Below are positions 18,501 through 26,121 of a stretch of 37,141 nt of DNA, piece by piece. The translations under genes were made by a program, and so were the position numbers. Under the pieces are notes generated by a model that saw only the letters and a program-made list of their open reading frames with translations, was not told the DNA's origin and did not search any database. The stretch's first letter is position 1. The number at the start of each line of letters is the position of its first letter. The DNA comes from an uncultured Fibrobacter sp. (lineage in GTDB: Bacteria; Fibrobacterota; Fibrobacteria; Fibrobacterales; Fibrobacteraceae): the NCBI GenBank assembly GCA_946407235.1, contig CAMJNF010000007.1:1-37141 (forward strand), written 5' to 3'.

Positions 18501-20116
18501 ACATTCGAACGGAAAAGCACCACATAGGTCTTATTGTTTCTAAGAAACGCCTTGATATTATTGAGAGCAACCGCATCAAGCATTTTTGCCTTATCGGCAT
18601 CACATACAAAATCGTTCACAAAACGAACATACACATCATTGTACTTCGTCCCTTCTTTAAGCATCGTCTCATAATAACGTTTCGAGATTTCGTTCATGGA
18701 ATACGGAATCACTTCATCGGTCAAAAGATTGACATACAAAACCGATGAATATTCAAAGGCAAGGACATCAATAATCGAGAGGTTGATTTCGAGTTCCTTT
18801 TTCTGTTGCACCAGTTTTTCATTCATAGATAATCTTTCTGATTGATCTCTATCTACAATAGTACTGGTTACCACGTACGTTACAGGAACACCTTCTATTC
18901 TATCAATGACTCTAAATACACTACGACACCATATATATTTTCCATTTTTAGCCAAACGCTTGTAAATAAATTCTCGGCTATTTTCCGTAGTCAGCAAACG
19001 CCTTACATAATCGCCATCAGAAAGTTTTTCCCAAAGTTCACGATAATCCTCATGAATCAACGGAACGATTCGGTCTTTGCTATCATTGAACTTGAGGACT
19101 TCCCTAATTTTGCCATCGCCTTCATAGATTTCCGATGCACGAATAACCTGAATGACCCCCTCTTCAAGATTGACGAAATGAATACTTGTAAATTCATCAT
19201 ATACTTTTTCGTTGATTTTCTGGTTAATAACTTCTTCATTTTTATTGACAAAACCAACCAAGAATTCATTTTCATCGCCGATATCAAAACGCATCACACG
19301 AACTTCGTACCAGCGGGAATAGCCAAGAGCGATATCGCGGAACAGATACCTAAAACTCGATTCACGCGAAAAACGTTCAAGAATGCTCTCCTTAGCAAGA
19401 TTCACCTGAATCATTTTCCGATCCGCCGGATGGATAATGTCCAACGGGATAGCGCCAGAAGAACTTATAAGCACGTCTTCTTTTGGGAAAAGACCCTTGA
19501 GTTCTTCTTTGCAATACAGAGTCCTGAAAGTATTCCTTGTCGGATTAAAGACAAAAACAGATTCCACCTGTTCACCAAACCTCATAACGATACTTTCGTT
19601 GAGGTGGCGGTCTAGCTCATAGCGTTGCTTGGTTCGAATATCGCGGTCTACATTGCGCAGACGCATGACAAAACCTTTCAGCTTACCGTTTTTTTCGCGG
19701 TCTGCAAAAAAGGTCATCTGGTAATAAACTTCGGTTCCATCAAAGGCACAACGGAACGGAACCACATACTGGGAATTCTTTTCAAGATTTTCGAGAATCG
19801 CTTCTCGGCAGGTACTTTTGCGGAAAGTTTCGCGGTCACTGTCACAAACAAAATTATCGCAAATCAAATCTAGACGTCTATGCAGATTACGCTCACCTTG
19901 CAACGCGGGGACACGAGCCACAAGAAACTGGCTAGCATGGAAAATGTCAACTTCCTCATCTAGAGATTTCGGAGTCAAATCAACGTAACAAACACAATCA
20001 AAATCATCAGCAATCGAATCGATAATTGCGTTACTTTTTTCAATCCATGATAATTGGTTTATTTTTTTTTCAAACATTTGTGCCCCACCCATATAAATAT
20101 ATGAAAAATCGGCCAA
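15581..20116 (-). CDS. Large hybrid sensor histidine kinase with several PAS-like sensor units, HisKA, HATPase and two receiver domains
   Basis: MSHDIRTPMNAIIGFTGLA H-box, VKDNGIGMSEEFLKQIFDPFTRV, GTGLGMSITKNIVDMMGG, REC1 (LFLIDWNMPEMKG), REC2 (KIMLVEDNELNREI...AVLMDIQMPGIDG). Confidence 0.95.
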   Translation of the reverse strand: MADFSYIYMGGAQMFEKKINQLSWIEKSNAIIDSIADDFDCVCYVDLTPKSLDEEVDIFHASQFLVARVPALQGERNLHRRLDLICDNFVCDSDRETFRKSTCREAILENLEKNSQYVVPFRCAFDGTEVYYQMTFFADREKNGKLKGFVMRLRNVDRDIRTKQRYELDRHLNESIVMRFGEQVESVFVFNPTRNTFRTLYCKEELKGLFPKEDVLISSSGAIPLDIIHPADRKMIQVNLAKESILERFSRESSFRYLFRDIALGYSRWYEVRVMRFDIGDENEFLVGFVNKNEEVINQKINEKVYDEFTSIHFVNLEEGVIQVIRASEIYEGDGKIREVLKFNDSKDRIVPLIHEDYRELWEKLSDGDYVRRLLTTENSREFIYKRLAKNGKYIWCRSVFRVIDRIEGVPVTYVVTSTIVDRDQSERLSMNEKLVQQKKELEINLSIIDVLAFEYSSVLYVNLLTDEVIPYSMNEISKRYYETMLKEGTKYNDVYVRFVNDFVCDADKAKMLDAVALNNIKAFLRNNKTYVVLFRSNVNGRIRYSEMKFVKVNAENEEPTAMVVAFADRDEEVSARFVHDKIMAEYEEILLCDLTNDSVREILPSKNIDFGNAKQRSTCSYRAHRMVQLVDGEYKEEWLRLASPQYIQKLLAHDDRREMNFKVSSLKNPWLSFVLQVVERRNGVATLVIMTFTSIDKKSAERIQLNKKIAEQKEELERNISIIEALSAEYTSVYYINLETEEITPYSMNKTTANSFGETFKRNVKYSTAYSVYVDKFVSGIYKNRMLQAGSIKNIREQLANRKSFNTMYVNFLNRYCEMKFVKVGESSHPEFVALGFADRDDVLRKEIQQQSVIQGLAEDFDLVCYIDTVSMRENIYRCTDIFSRLLPEWPEIKGFNERLGVIVEKFVCEEDRDSFLKSTRIRVILENLRNKNAYYVNFKASVFGHVEYWQIKFVLTATNPVQIVAGFHSVDEETRKQKKDKEALERALLMANSASRAKTTFLNNMSHDIRTPMNAIIGFTGLATEHIDNKEQVADYLSKISQSSEHLLSLINDVLDMSRIESGKMNISNRAENLADIIHTLKGIVLSDVRFRKQQFFVELEDVSNEIIMCDKLRLNQVLLNVVSNAIKYTPRNGLITMNIKEMPAESGYGIYEFKVKDNGIGMSEEFLKQIFDPFTRVNSSTVSGIQGTGLGMSITKNIVDMMGGTIRISSLENEGTEVVMTFKFELCNDPAGSECGKFKGLRCLVVNDRPDICRTVAASMARENLRYDLCLSGDDAVACVEKSRQENDEYRLFLIDWNMPEMKGIQITRMLRKVIGPKTPIVVLTSYDWLDIEKEALEAGVTSFFAKPLFPSDLQQLLGKFCGSSVDVSNVPDVTPQPKLVDFTGRKIMLVEDNELNREISTEILEDRGAEVTAMERGDLAVEKLKYSSVKYDAVLMDIQMPGIDGYEATRQIRKLENKNIANVPIIAMTANAFEEDKRAAMEAGMNDHVAKPVNVDVLCATLAKYFK

Positions 20117-20226
20117 AAGCAGATTTTTTCCAAAAATTCATGCGATTCGTATCACAAATAGAGGAAAAAGCGCCTCGACTGCTTTTTTCTGAGTATATTT
20201 AAATAAGAAAAAATAAAGGAATAAAA

Positions 20227-20931
20227 ATGGCAACAATCAAAGAACTCAAGACAAGCAATGCCCCTCGTTTTAAGGTTCCGGGCAAAGAAGCAATTTACGA
20301 CGCTTTCGACCAGTTCCTCGCAGAAAATTTCCTCGGAGAAACCGTTGAAGCAATCCCCCCTGCACCGACAAACGGCACAGAGTTCGCACCGCAGGCAGTA
20401 GCCCTCTACGCCATCGCAAATTCATCCAAGGGAAATGCGGGCCTCTGGAAAGCCGGCACCGGCACGTCTTCCAAAAACTGGGACTTGAGCTTTTTGCAGG
20501 GCATTTTGAACCAGTTTTCGACACTCCCGGCAGCGACACGCGGAAAGACAGTTTCCGAGATCAAGGAACAGCTCGAAGACTTCGTCTCCAAGAAGTTCGC
20601 CAAGAACCCTGCAAATGCCCGCAACGGACTTTTGCACCTTTGCAATCCGAACCTCTACACACCTATCTACTCTTTCGCAGACAAGCTCGCCATTTGCAAG
20701 GAACAGTCTCGCCTGCTCGAAGATTTCAAGCTTTCGAATCGCTGGGACAGCGGTCTCCTGAAACTCAAGGTTTTCCGCAAGGACGGATACGTCGCCATCC
20801 AAACCGATGAACAGCTCTGCTGGATTTTCGACAAGCTCTCCGTCATGCACAAGATTGAAGACGAAGAATTCGACGAATTCATGAAGAACTACTTCACCGC
20901 ACCGAAAAAATCTACCGCGAAAAAGAAGTAG
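20227..20931 (+). CDS. Hypothetical protein with Lys-rich C-terminal tail
   Basis: 234-aa ORF preceded by AAGGA; coding-like composition; no family recognised. Confidence 0.8.
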   Translation: MATIKELKTSNAPRFKVPGKEAIYDAFDQFLAENFLGETVEAIPPAPTNGTEFAPQAVALYAIANSSKGNAGLWKAGTGTSSKNWDLSFLQGILNQFSTLPAATRGKTVSEIKEQLEDFVSKKFAKNPANARNGLLHLCNPNLYTPIYSFADKLAICKEQSRLLEDFKLSNRWDSGLLKLKVFRKDGYVAIQTDEQLCWIFDKLSVMHKIEDEEFDEFMKNYFTAPKKSTAKKK

Positions 20932-20950
20932 TCAAAATAAATTTTAAACG

Positions 20951-20983
20951 AAAAAATGAGACCTGAAAAGGCCTCATTTTTTT
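20951..20983. terminator. Bidirectional terminator between convergent genes
   Basis: AAAAAATGAG ... CTCATTTTTTT hairpin between convergent ORFs ending at 20931 and 21002. Confidence 0.8.
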
Positions 20984-21001
20984 AATGGCGTGACACTCGA
21001 C

Positions 21002-21751
21002 TTACCAGTCTCGAGCCGGGCGGACTTGGCCGCGAACAGGTTTCCACGGTTTGCGTTCACCGTTCTGTTCATCGAAATCTTTAAGCAATTGCGCGGCTTC
21101 TTCAGGAGTCAGTTCGCCAGGCTGGAGCGGTTGCTGTTCCGGCTCGGATCCGTTGCTATCGCTAGAATTGCCTTCGGACTGTTCCGGCTGCGGCGGCTGT
21201 TCACCGGCACCATCATTGCTATCGGAGCTTTGACCACCCTGGCTGCTACTCGACTGGCCCTGGCCACCTTGATTCTGCTGATCCTGATTTTGATCGCTTT
21301 GAGAACTGGATGAACCTTGGTCGTTATTCTGATTTTGGTTCTGGTCCTGGTTCTGCTGATTTTGCTGATCCTTGTCCTGATCCTGATTTTTATCTTGGTT
21401 CTGATCTTGATTCTGGTTTTGATCTTGATTTTGGTCGTTCTTAGGATCGTTCTTCTTATTTTCGTTTTTTTGTTCGTCCTTGGCTTCGTGAATGCGGTCA
21501 AGGAGCATTTGCAACTTTTGATCGTTCGGATAATATTGCAAGCCCTCGTTGCAAGTAATTTCAGCCGTCGGCAAACGATTCTCGATGTACTGGAACGCCG
21601 CATCACCATAGTAAGCGGCAGCCGATTTCGGAGCCGCAAATGCTGCGGACACAAGGAAGAAAATCGCCACCAGCACAAGAGAGGAGATTCCCGCTCGGCG
21701 GCGGGAATGACAATTCCTAATTCCGAATTCCGAATTCCGAATTAAAACCAT
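21002..21751 (-). CDS. Exported TPR/low-complexity Q/N/D-rich protein, BatC-like C-terminus
   Basis: Hydrophobic signal SSLVLVAIFFLVSAAFAA, one TPR-like motif, long DQNQDQNQ tract, C-terminus LTPEEAAQLLKDFDEQN...ARDW; start ATG overlaps the stop of the upstream gene (TAATG). Confidence 0.75.
   Translation of the reverse strand: MVLIRNSEFGIRNCHSRRRAGISSLVLVAIFFLVSAAFAAPKSAAAYYGDAAFQYIENRLPTAEITCNEGLQYYPNDQKLQMLLDRIHEAKDEQKNENKKNDPKNDQNQDQNQNQDQNQDKNQDQDKDQQNQQNQDQNQNQNNDQGSSSSQSDQNQDQQNQGGQGQSSSSQGGQSSDSNDGAGEQPPQPEQSEGNSSDSNGSEPEQQPLQPGELTPEEAAQLLKDFDEQNGERKPWKPVRGQVRPARDW
21687..21745. repeat. ATTCCCGC/GCGGGAAT palindrome plus (ATTCCGA)3 heptamer array
   Basis: ATTCCCGC 21687-21694 / GCGGGAAT 21701-21708, then AATTCCTA and ATTCCGA x3 + ATTA. 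Confidence 0.85.
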
Positions 21752-22488
21752 TAGATCACCTCCAAATCGTTGTCGGTGTTGCTAGCGTCAATCTTCGTTT
21801 TAGGTTTGCGACCTGCCTTGATTTCGATAACGTCATCGATTCGTTGAACATGACCGCTCAACTGACCAGCAGTTTCATCCTCGGCAATCAAGTTTTCGAG
21901 CATAGACTTCGCTTCGGCATACTTGCCGTCTTTGCAAAGCTGAAGCGCACGGGCTAGCACCTGTTTTGCCTTTTCACTTAATGGAGGTTGCTTTTGATCG
22001 TTGTTCTGATCTTGATTCTGGTCCTTATTTTCTTTCTGCTTGTCAAGTTCTTCCTTGAGTTTGCGCTGGACAATTTCCACGTTCTTCTTTGCGTTTTCAA
22101 AATCGTTGTCAATGTCAATTGCCTTCTTTAAATACGCAATGGATTCACGCCATGCCGCAATGCGTGCACTCGGTTCCTGAGCTTTTTCGCCTATGCGATA
22201 ATGCGTATTCGCCAAATTGTATGCAGCCTTTGCAGCCATCTTTTTGTCTGGCATACGCACAGCATATTCAAGTTCCGTTTTAGCGGCATCGTAATTCCCG
22301 AGCTTGTAGTTGCATGTCCCTATGTTGTAAGAGAGCAACGGGTTTGCAGGTTCCTGTTCTCGGGCTTCCAAATACTTCATAAGCGCCCCGGCATAATCGC
22401 CAGCGGCAAATAGCTTATTGCCATCGTTAATGGGCCGTGCAAAAACCGCCACAGCCATAAGCATCATCAATGAACAAAAAGAACGCAT
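21751..22488 (-). CDS. TPR-repeat protein, BatC/BatE-like
   Basis: Signal peptide; TPRs NKLFAAGDYAGALMKYLEAREQEPANPLLSYNIGTCNYKLGNYDAAKTELEYAVR; short DQNQDQNNDQ tract. Confidence 0.78.
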   Translation of the reverse strand: MRSFCSLMMLMAVAVFARPINDGNKLFAAGDYAGALMKYLEAREQEPANPLLSYNIGTCNYKLGNYDAAKTELEYAVRMPDKKMAAKAAYNLANTHYRIGEKAQEPSARIAAWRESIAYLKKAIDIDNDFENAKKNVEIVQRKLKEELDKQKENKDQNQDQNNDQKQPPLSEKAKQVLARALQLCKDGKYAEAKSMLENLIAEDETAGQLSGHVQRIDDVIEIKAGRKPKTKIDASNTDNDLEVI

Positions 22489-22619
22489 TTAATTCCTTCA
22501 GTTTATCATCGTTTCTGTCAGGGCAAAACAACCCCAAGCTTCAATAATTGATTTTCTATACAGCGAGAATATACAAAAAGAATCCCGCAAAAAACAATGT
22601 CTCCGCCTGGATTGGGCAC

Positions 22620-24377
22620 CTACATCACCATTATATATAGGGCCGCGCTACTTACAATAAACGCAAAAACCATGGTGTAACCAACAGCCTTCCAATTGGC
22701 CGAAGATTCATTCAAAGTGACTCCCCATGCCACAAATGGAGTAAAGCTCAACAGTGCCGGCACAATGTACCTGAAATCGCTACTGCACGCAAAGGGATAC
22801 TTAATTCTCAAGGCCATCAAAGCGGCAATAAAAGCGGCTCCCTGCAACAACAAGACCCAATGGACAAAGCCAAGTCGAGTTTTCCAAAAGCCTCGAATGG
22901 CATACACAATTATTCCGAGCAACAGCACACTCATTATCGTCGCCAACAATCGGCCAGCCGAAGTCTGCAACATGCCCCATTCCCCAAAAAGTGAAGACTT
23001 AAGAGCAAAATTCCAGAAATAATCTCGGCCCATAGAGCTGTCCCAGCCATGGGTGTATGGATTCTCCAAGAAATTGCGTAAATCAAAGAACAGATAATTA
23101 AAAGCCTCATTCGGGACCCTCATCGCAGAATTCAATGCGCCCGCATTTCCAACAAGTTCACTTCCAAACACCTTTTGAGCAACAAAAGCAACAGCAACCA
23201 GCGCAAACATAATCCATGCCACAACTTCGGACATCGACGGTTTACGGAAACCATCAACAGTAAAGAACCGTCCCACGGCAAAGACAAAAACCATGCAAAG
23301 AGAAACTGAACCCGTAGATTTAGTCCACAAAGCCAAAGCTGAGGACACCACCGCTGCAATCAAGTATCGACCCAGGCCCTTTTTAAAGTAACTGATTCCA
23401 GCCCACATGCACAAAACGTGCAACAGATAAAACAATTGGTCATTTCCAATACGTGGAGCAACCATTATCATCAACGGCCAAAAGACCCAAAGCGCTGACG
23501 ATAAAACCAATGCACGGCCTTGCAAAATATTCTGCAGGAACAAAAGACCAAAGAATGTTGTCAGAACAGAAATAAGCAGACTAAAGCTCTGCAACCCCGT
23601 AGTTCCCGGCAAGCCTAACGTTTCACCCAGCATGTAAAACGGCGCCGCAGCGACATAATACACAGGAGGATGGTAGCACGACCAGCAATCTTTATCACCT
23701 GGGATATCGTGTTTTTCAATAATGTACTGCACATACGAGATATGGCCTTCCACATCCATCGAAAATACCTTGTACGGAATCATCGTGAAGAAGATTGTAC
23801 GGAAAACAATTCCTAAAAAGAACAGCACCAACAACGTTTTTCCGAACCGGAAACGGCGAGCCAGAAAAACAAAGAACATCGCAAATGAAATAATGGCTAA
23901 AACATTAATCGACCAGCCAATAATTGAATTCATCTTTACAAAGACCATGAATCCACCCGGACCACCGCCATTACGCAGTTTCACGGTATAATGCGTTTTT
24001 CCGCTTTGCCTATACGGAGCAAGTTCTTTATTCGCTATTGTAAATCCGCTTGAAAAGTTGCAATGATTTCTGAATTTCGACAAATCGATTGTCTCAGGAC
24101 CTATCGTAATTTCATCCGCGCAATCATCAGGAATAATCCACATGTCATAAGAGAAATTATATGGACTGGAAACATCAAAATCCATAAAAAACGGTTCGTC
24201 GACCGGAATATCCCGAGCAAGCGGAAGCGAAACCTTTTCCGATTTTTCGAACTGCGTAAAAGTCACATCATTAATGGAAATCCGGCTTAGATATCCCATT
24301 GTAAGGAACAACAAGAAACACAACGCCGCTATAAGTTCAGGAATTTTCAAATACTTCACGGGATTACTCAACTTCAT
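22620..24377 (-). CDS. GT-C type (ArnT/PMT-like) membrane glycosyltransferase
   Basis: Multiple TMs; KDCWSCYHPPVYYVAAAPFYML acceptor-loop motif; extracytoplasmic domain between TM1 and TM2 ending in LRNGGGPGGF. Confidence 0.75.
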   Translation of the reverse strand: MKLSNPVKYLKIPELIAALCFLLFLTMGYLSRISINDVTFTQFEKSEKVSLPLARDIPVDEPFFMDFDVSSPYNFSYDMWIIPDDCADEITIGPETIDLSKFRNHCNFSSGFTIANKELAPYRQSGKTHYTVKLRNGGGPGGFMVFVKMNSIIGWSINVLAIISFAMFFVFLARRFRFGKTLLVLFFLGIVFRTIFFTMIPYKVFSMDVEGHISYVQYIIEKHDIPGDKDCWSCYHPPVYYVAAAPFYMLGETLGLPGTTGLQSFSLLISVLTTFFGLLFLQNILQGRALVLSSALWVFWPLMIMVAPRIGNDQLFYLLHVLCMWAGISYFKKGLGRYLIAAVVSSALALWTKSTGSVSLCMVFVFAVGRFFTVDGFRKPSMSEVVAWIMFALVAVAFVAQKVFGSELVGNAGALNSAMRVPNEAFNYLFFDLRNFLENPYTHGWDSSMGRDYFWNFALKSSLFGEWGMLQTSAGRLLATIMSVLLLGIIVYAIRGFWKTRLGFVHWVLLLQGAAFIAALMALRIKYPFACSSDFRYIVPALLSFTPFVAWGVTLNESSANWKAVGYTMVFAFIVSSAALYIMVM

Positions 24378-26120
24378 TTATTTCAACTTTATATAAGGCG
24401 ACAACCAGTCGGTATGATCGCAATTATTCATTCCATCTGGATCCGTTACAAGTTCCACTTGCGATGCGTTCCGCACGGAAATTTTTGCGAACACAGCGCC
24501 AGAACGGCCTCGTAACAACCCACTATGCCAAGCAAACTTCCCATCAACGTTTATGACAAACTTTGCACTTCCTTCTTCGTAGCATTCATTATCAATACCG
24601 GCACCGACAAACAACGAGTCCGCATTTTCAGGTAGTTCATAAACGATGCTCGATGGTGCATGAGCGCCTATGCCAATCTTATAGATTCTGTTTCCTACAG
24701 TGAGGAAATGGTCATCGACCGACATGTTTAATTTGGGGAATTTAAAAGTCTGTTCCGCTTTCAGCCGTTTCAAATCCGTCAAGAGAACAACTTTATCCCC
24801 CTTAGGCATTGCAACGGGGCGACTTTGGTATGCAAGACTGCCGCATTGAACCAAAAGGATTGCAGACAGAAACGCATAAGGAAACCACATAGGGAAATTA
24901 ATTCGTCTAAAACGGCAAACAATCTTATCTGTCGTTTTTGGGAAAGCCAAGACAAAAAGCAAAGCAACAAGAGTCAAGCATCCCATCAGCGAAACAAACG
25001 TCCACACGCTCGTTCCTCGGAACGGATTGACAAGATTCACGTTCAACGCAGCGACAGCCGTAATAAAAAGCGCCGGAATTCCACCACGTCGCATATCCCA
25101 CACGAGCCAGCAAAGAACCATAGGAACAGCGTAGAGCAAGTAACGTTCATGCATTCCCGGCAAAAGCACAAAAAAGGCAAGGCCATTTAACGAACAAAGT
25201 GCAAACGCCGTCCGAGTATTCTTGCAAAGAAAAGCTTTTACCAAAGCAAAAACAGAAATCAAAATAAAAAGAAGTTTTCCCAAAACTGCAGGTTTCAGCA
25301 AGAAGCCAAGACCATCAGGGTTTATACCCCAAATCGGGACATTGTCAGGAGCAACATTTCCAGCAAGAAGATTCCACAAATTCGCAGCGTTAAACGTTGC
25401 ATACGGATATTGATTCGTCGTCTGCACATAAGCATTCGAAAGCATCGTGAACAAGTTGCCCCCAATCGCAAAAGGCAACAAGACCAAAACAGCGCCAGCA
25501 ACAGCAAACGGCAGCCCTTTCCAGGAGGTTTTCCAATTGCGAATAAAGAGGCCTCCAAAAATGGGCAAGAACGCAATCATCTGGAATTTAGAAAGCAGAG
25601 AAAGCACATACAACATCGAAGCGAGGAATACATAACGCGGACGGCACATGCAGTAAATCGCAAGCGACGCAAGCACGACCGGAAACAAATCCACTTGTCC
25701 CCAAATAGGGCCATTCATCAATAGCGCCGGATTCAAGGCAACAAAGGCCAGTAGTAAATGCTTTTTCCATTCCGGATAATTAAACTTTTCCGAAATGCGG
25801 CAAGACCAATCCACAAGGAACAAATGCGCAAAGAACACCGGCCAAAGGCAAATAAACTTCAAGAAAAAAGTCTTGCCAACGACAAGTCCCAATATGGAAT
25901 GCACCTGCGCTACGACCCAAAGCCAGAATACATAAAGAGGCGGATAATTTCCTTTGAATCCCCCAAATCCTCCATCAATCAGTTGCTGCGTCCAGCCAAC
26001 CCAAAAGCTTTGGTCTCCATCGTAAGCGGAGCCCACAGAGCAAATGACATTCGCAAGTACGCAAACAATACCCCAGAAAATGAACAGCTTCAGATTATTT
26101 CGATATTTGTACATGAACAT
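24378..26120 (-). CDS. GT-C type membrane glycosyltransferase with C-terminal NPCBM-like domain
   Basis: Polytopic N-terminus with YPPLYVFWLWVVAQ and NGPIWGQVDLFPV; C-terminus YKIGIGAHAPSSIVYELPENADSLFVGAGIDNECYEEGSAKFVINVDGKFAWHSG...DHTDWLSPYIKL fits NPCBM. Confidence 0.8.
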   Translation of the reverse strand: MFMYKYRNNLKLFIFWGIVCVLANVICSVGSAYDGDQSFWVGWTQQLIDGGFGGFKGNYPPLYVFWLWVVAQVHSILGLVVGKTFFLKFICLWPVFFAHLFLVDWSCRISEKFNYPEWKKHLLLAFVALNPALLMNGPIWGQVDLFPVVLASLAIYCMCRPRYVFLASMLYVLSLLSKFQMIAFLPIFGGLFIRNWKTSWKGLPFAVAGAVLVLLPFAIGGNLFTMLSNAYVQTTNQYPYATFNAANLWNLLAGNVAPDNVPIWGINPDGLGFLLKPAVLGKLLFILISVFALVKAFLCKNTRTAFALCSLNGLAFFVLLPGMHERYLLYAVPMVLCWLVWDMRRGGIPALFITAVAALNVNLVNPFRGTSVWTFVSLMGCLTLVALLFVLAFPKTTDKIVCRFRRINFPMWFPYAFLSAILLVQCGSLAYQSRPVAMPKGDKVVLLTDLKRLKAEQTFKFPKLNMSVDDHFLTVGNRIYKIGIGAHAPSSIVYELPENADSLFVGAGIDNECYEEGSAKFVINVDGKFAWHSGLLRGRSGAVFAKISVRNASQVELVTDPDGMNNCDHTDWLSPYIKLK

Positions 26121-26121
26121 A

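Noticed and set aside
21317-21440. Possible CRISPR or DNA tandem-repeat array
   Set aside because: Repetition is from imperfect DQNQ codons, with no direct repeats of constant length or unique spacers.
21687-21708. Identity with the Neisseria dRS3 element (ATTCCC-N8-GGGAAT)
   Set aside because: Same arms but the spacer here is 10 nt and the organism is unrelated; treated as convergent palindrome only.
21317-21745. 142-aa + strand ORF full of Leu/Ile/Val, apparently transmembrane
   Set aside because: It is the complement of the Q/N/D repeat tract; hydrophobicity is an artefact of reading that tract antisense.
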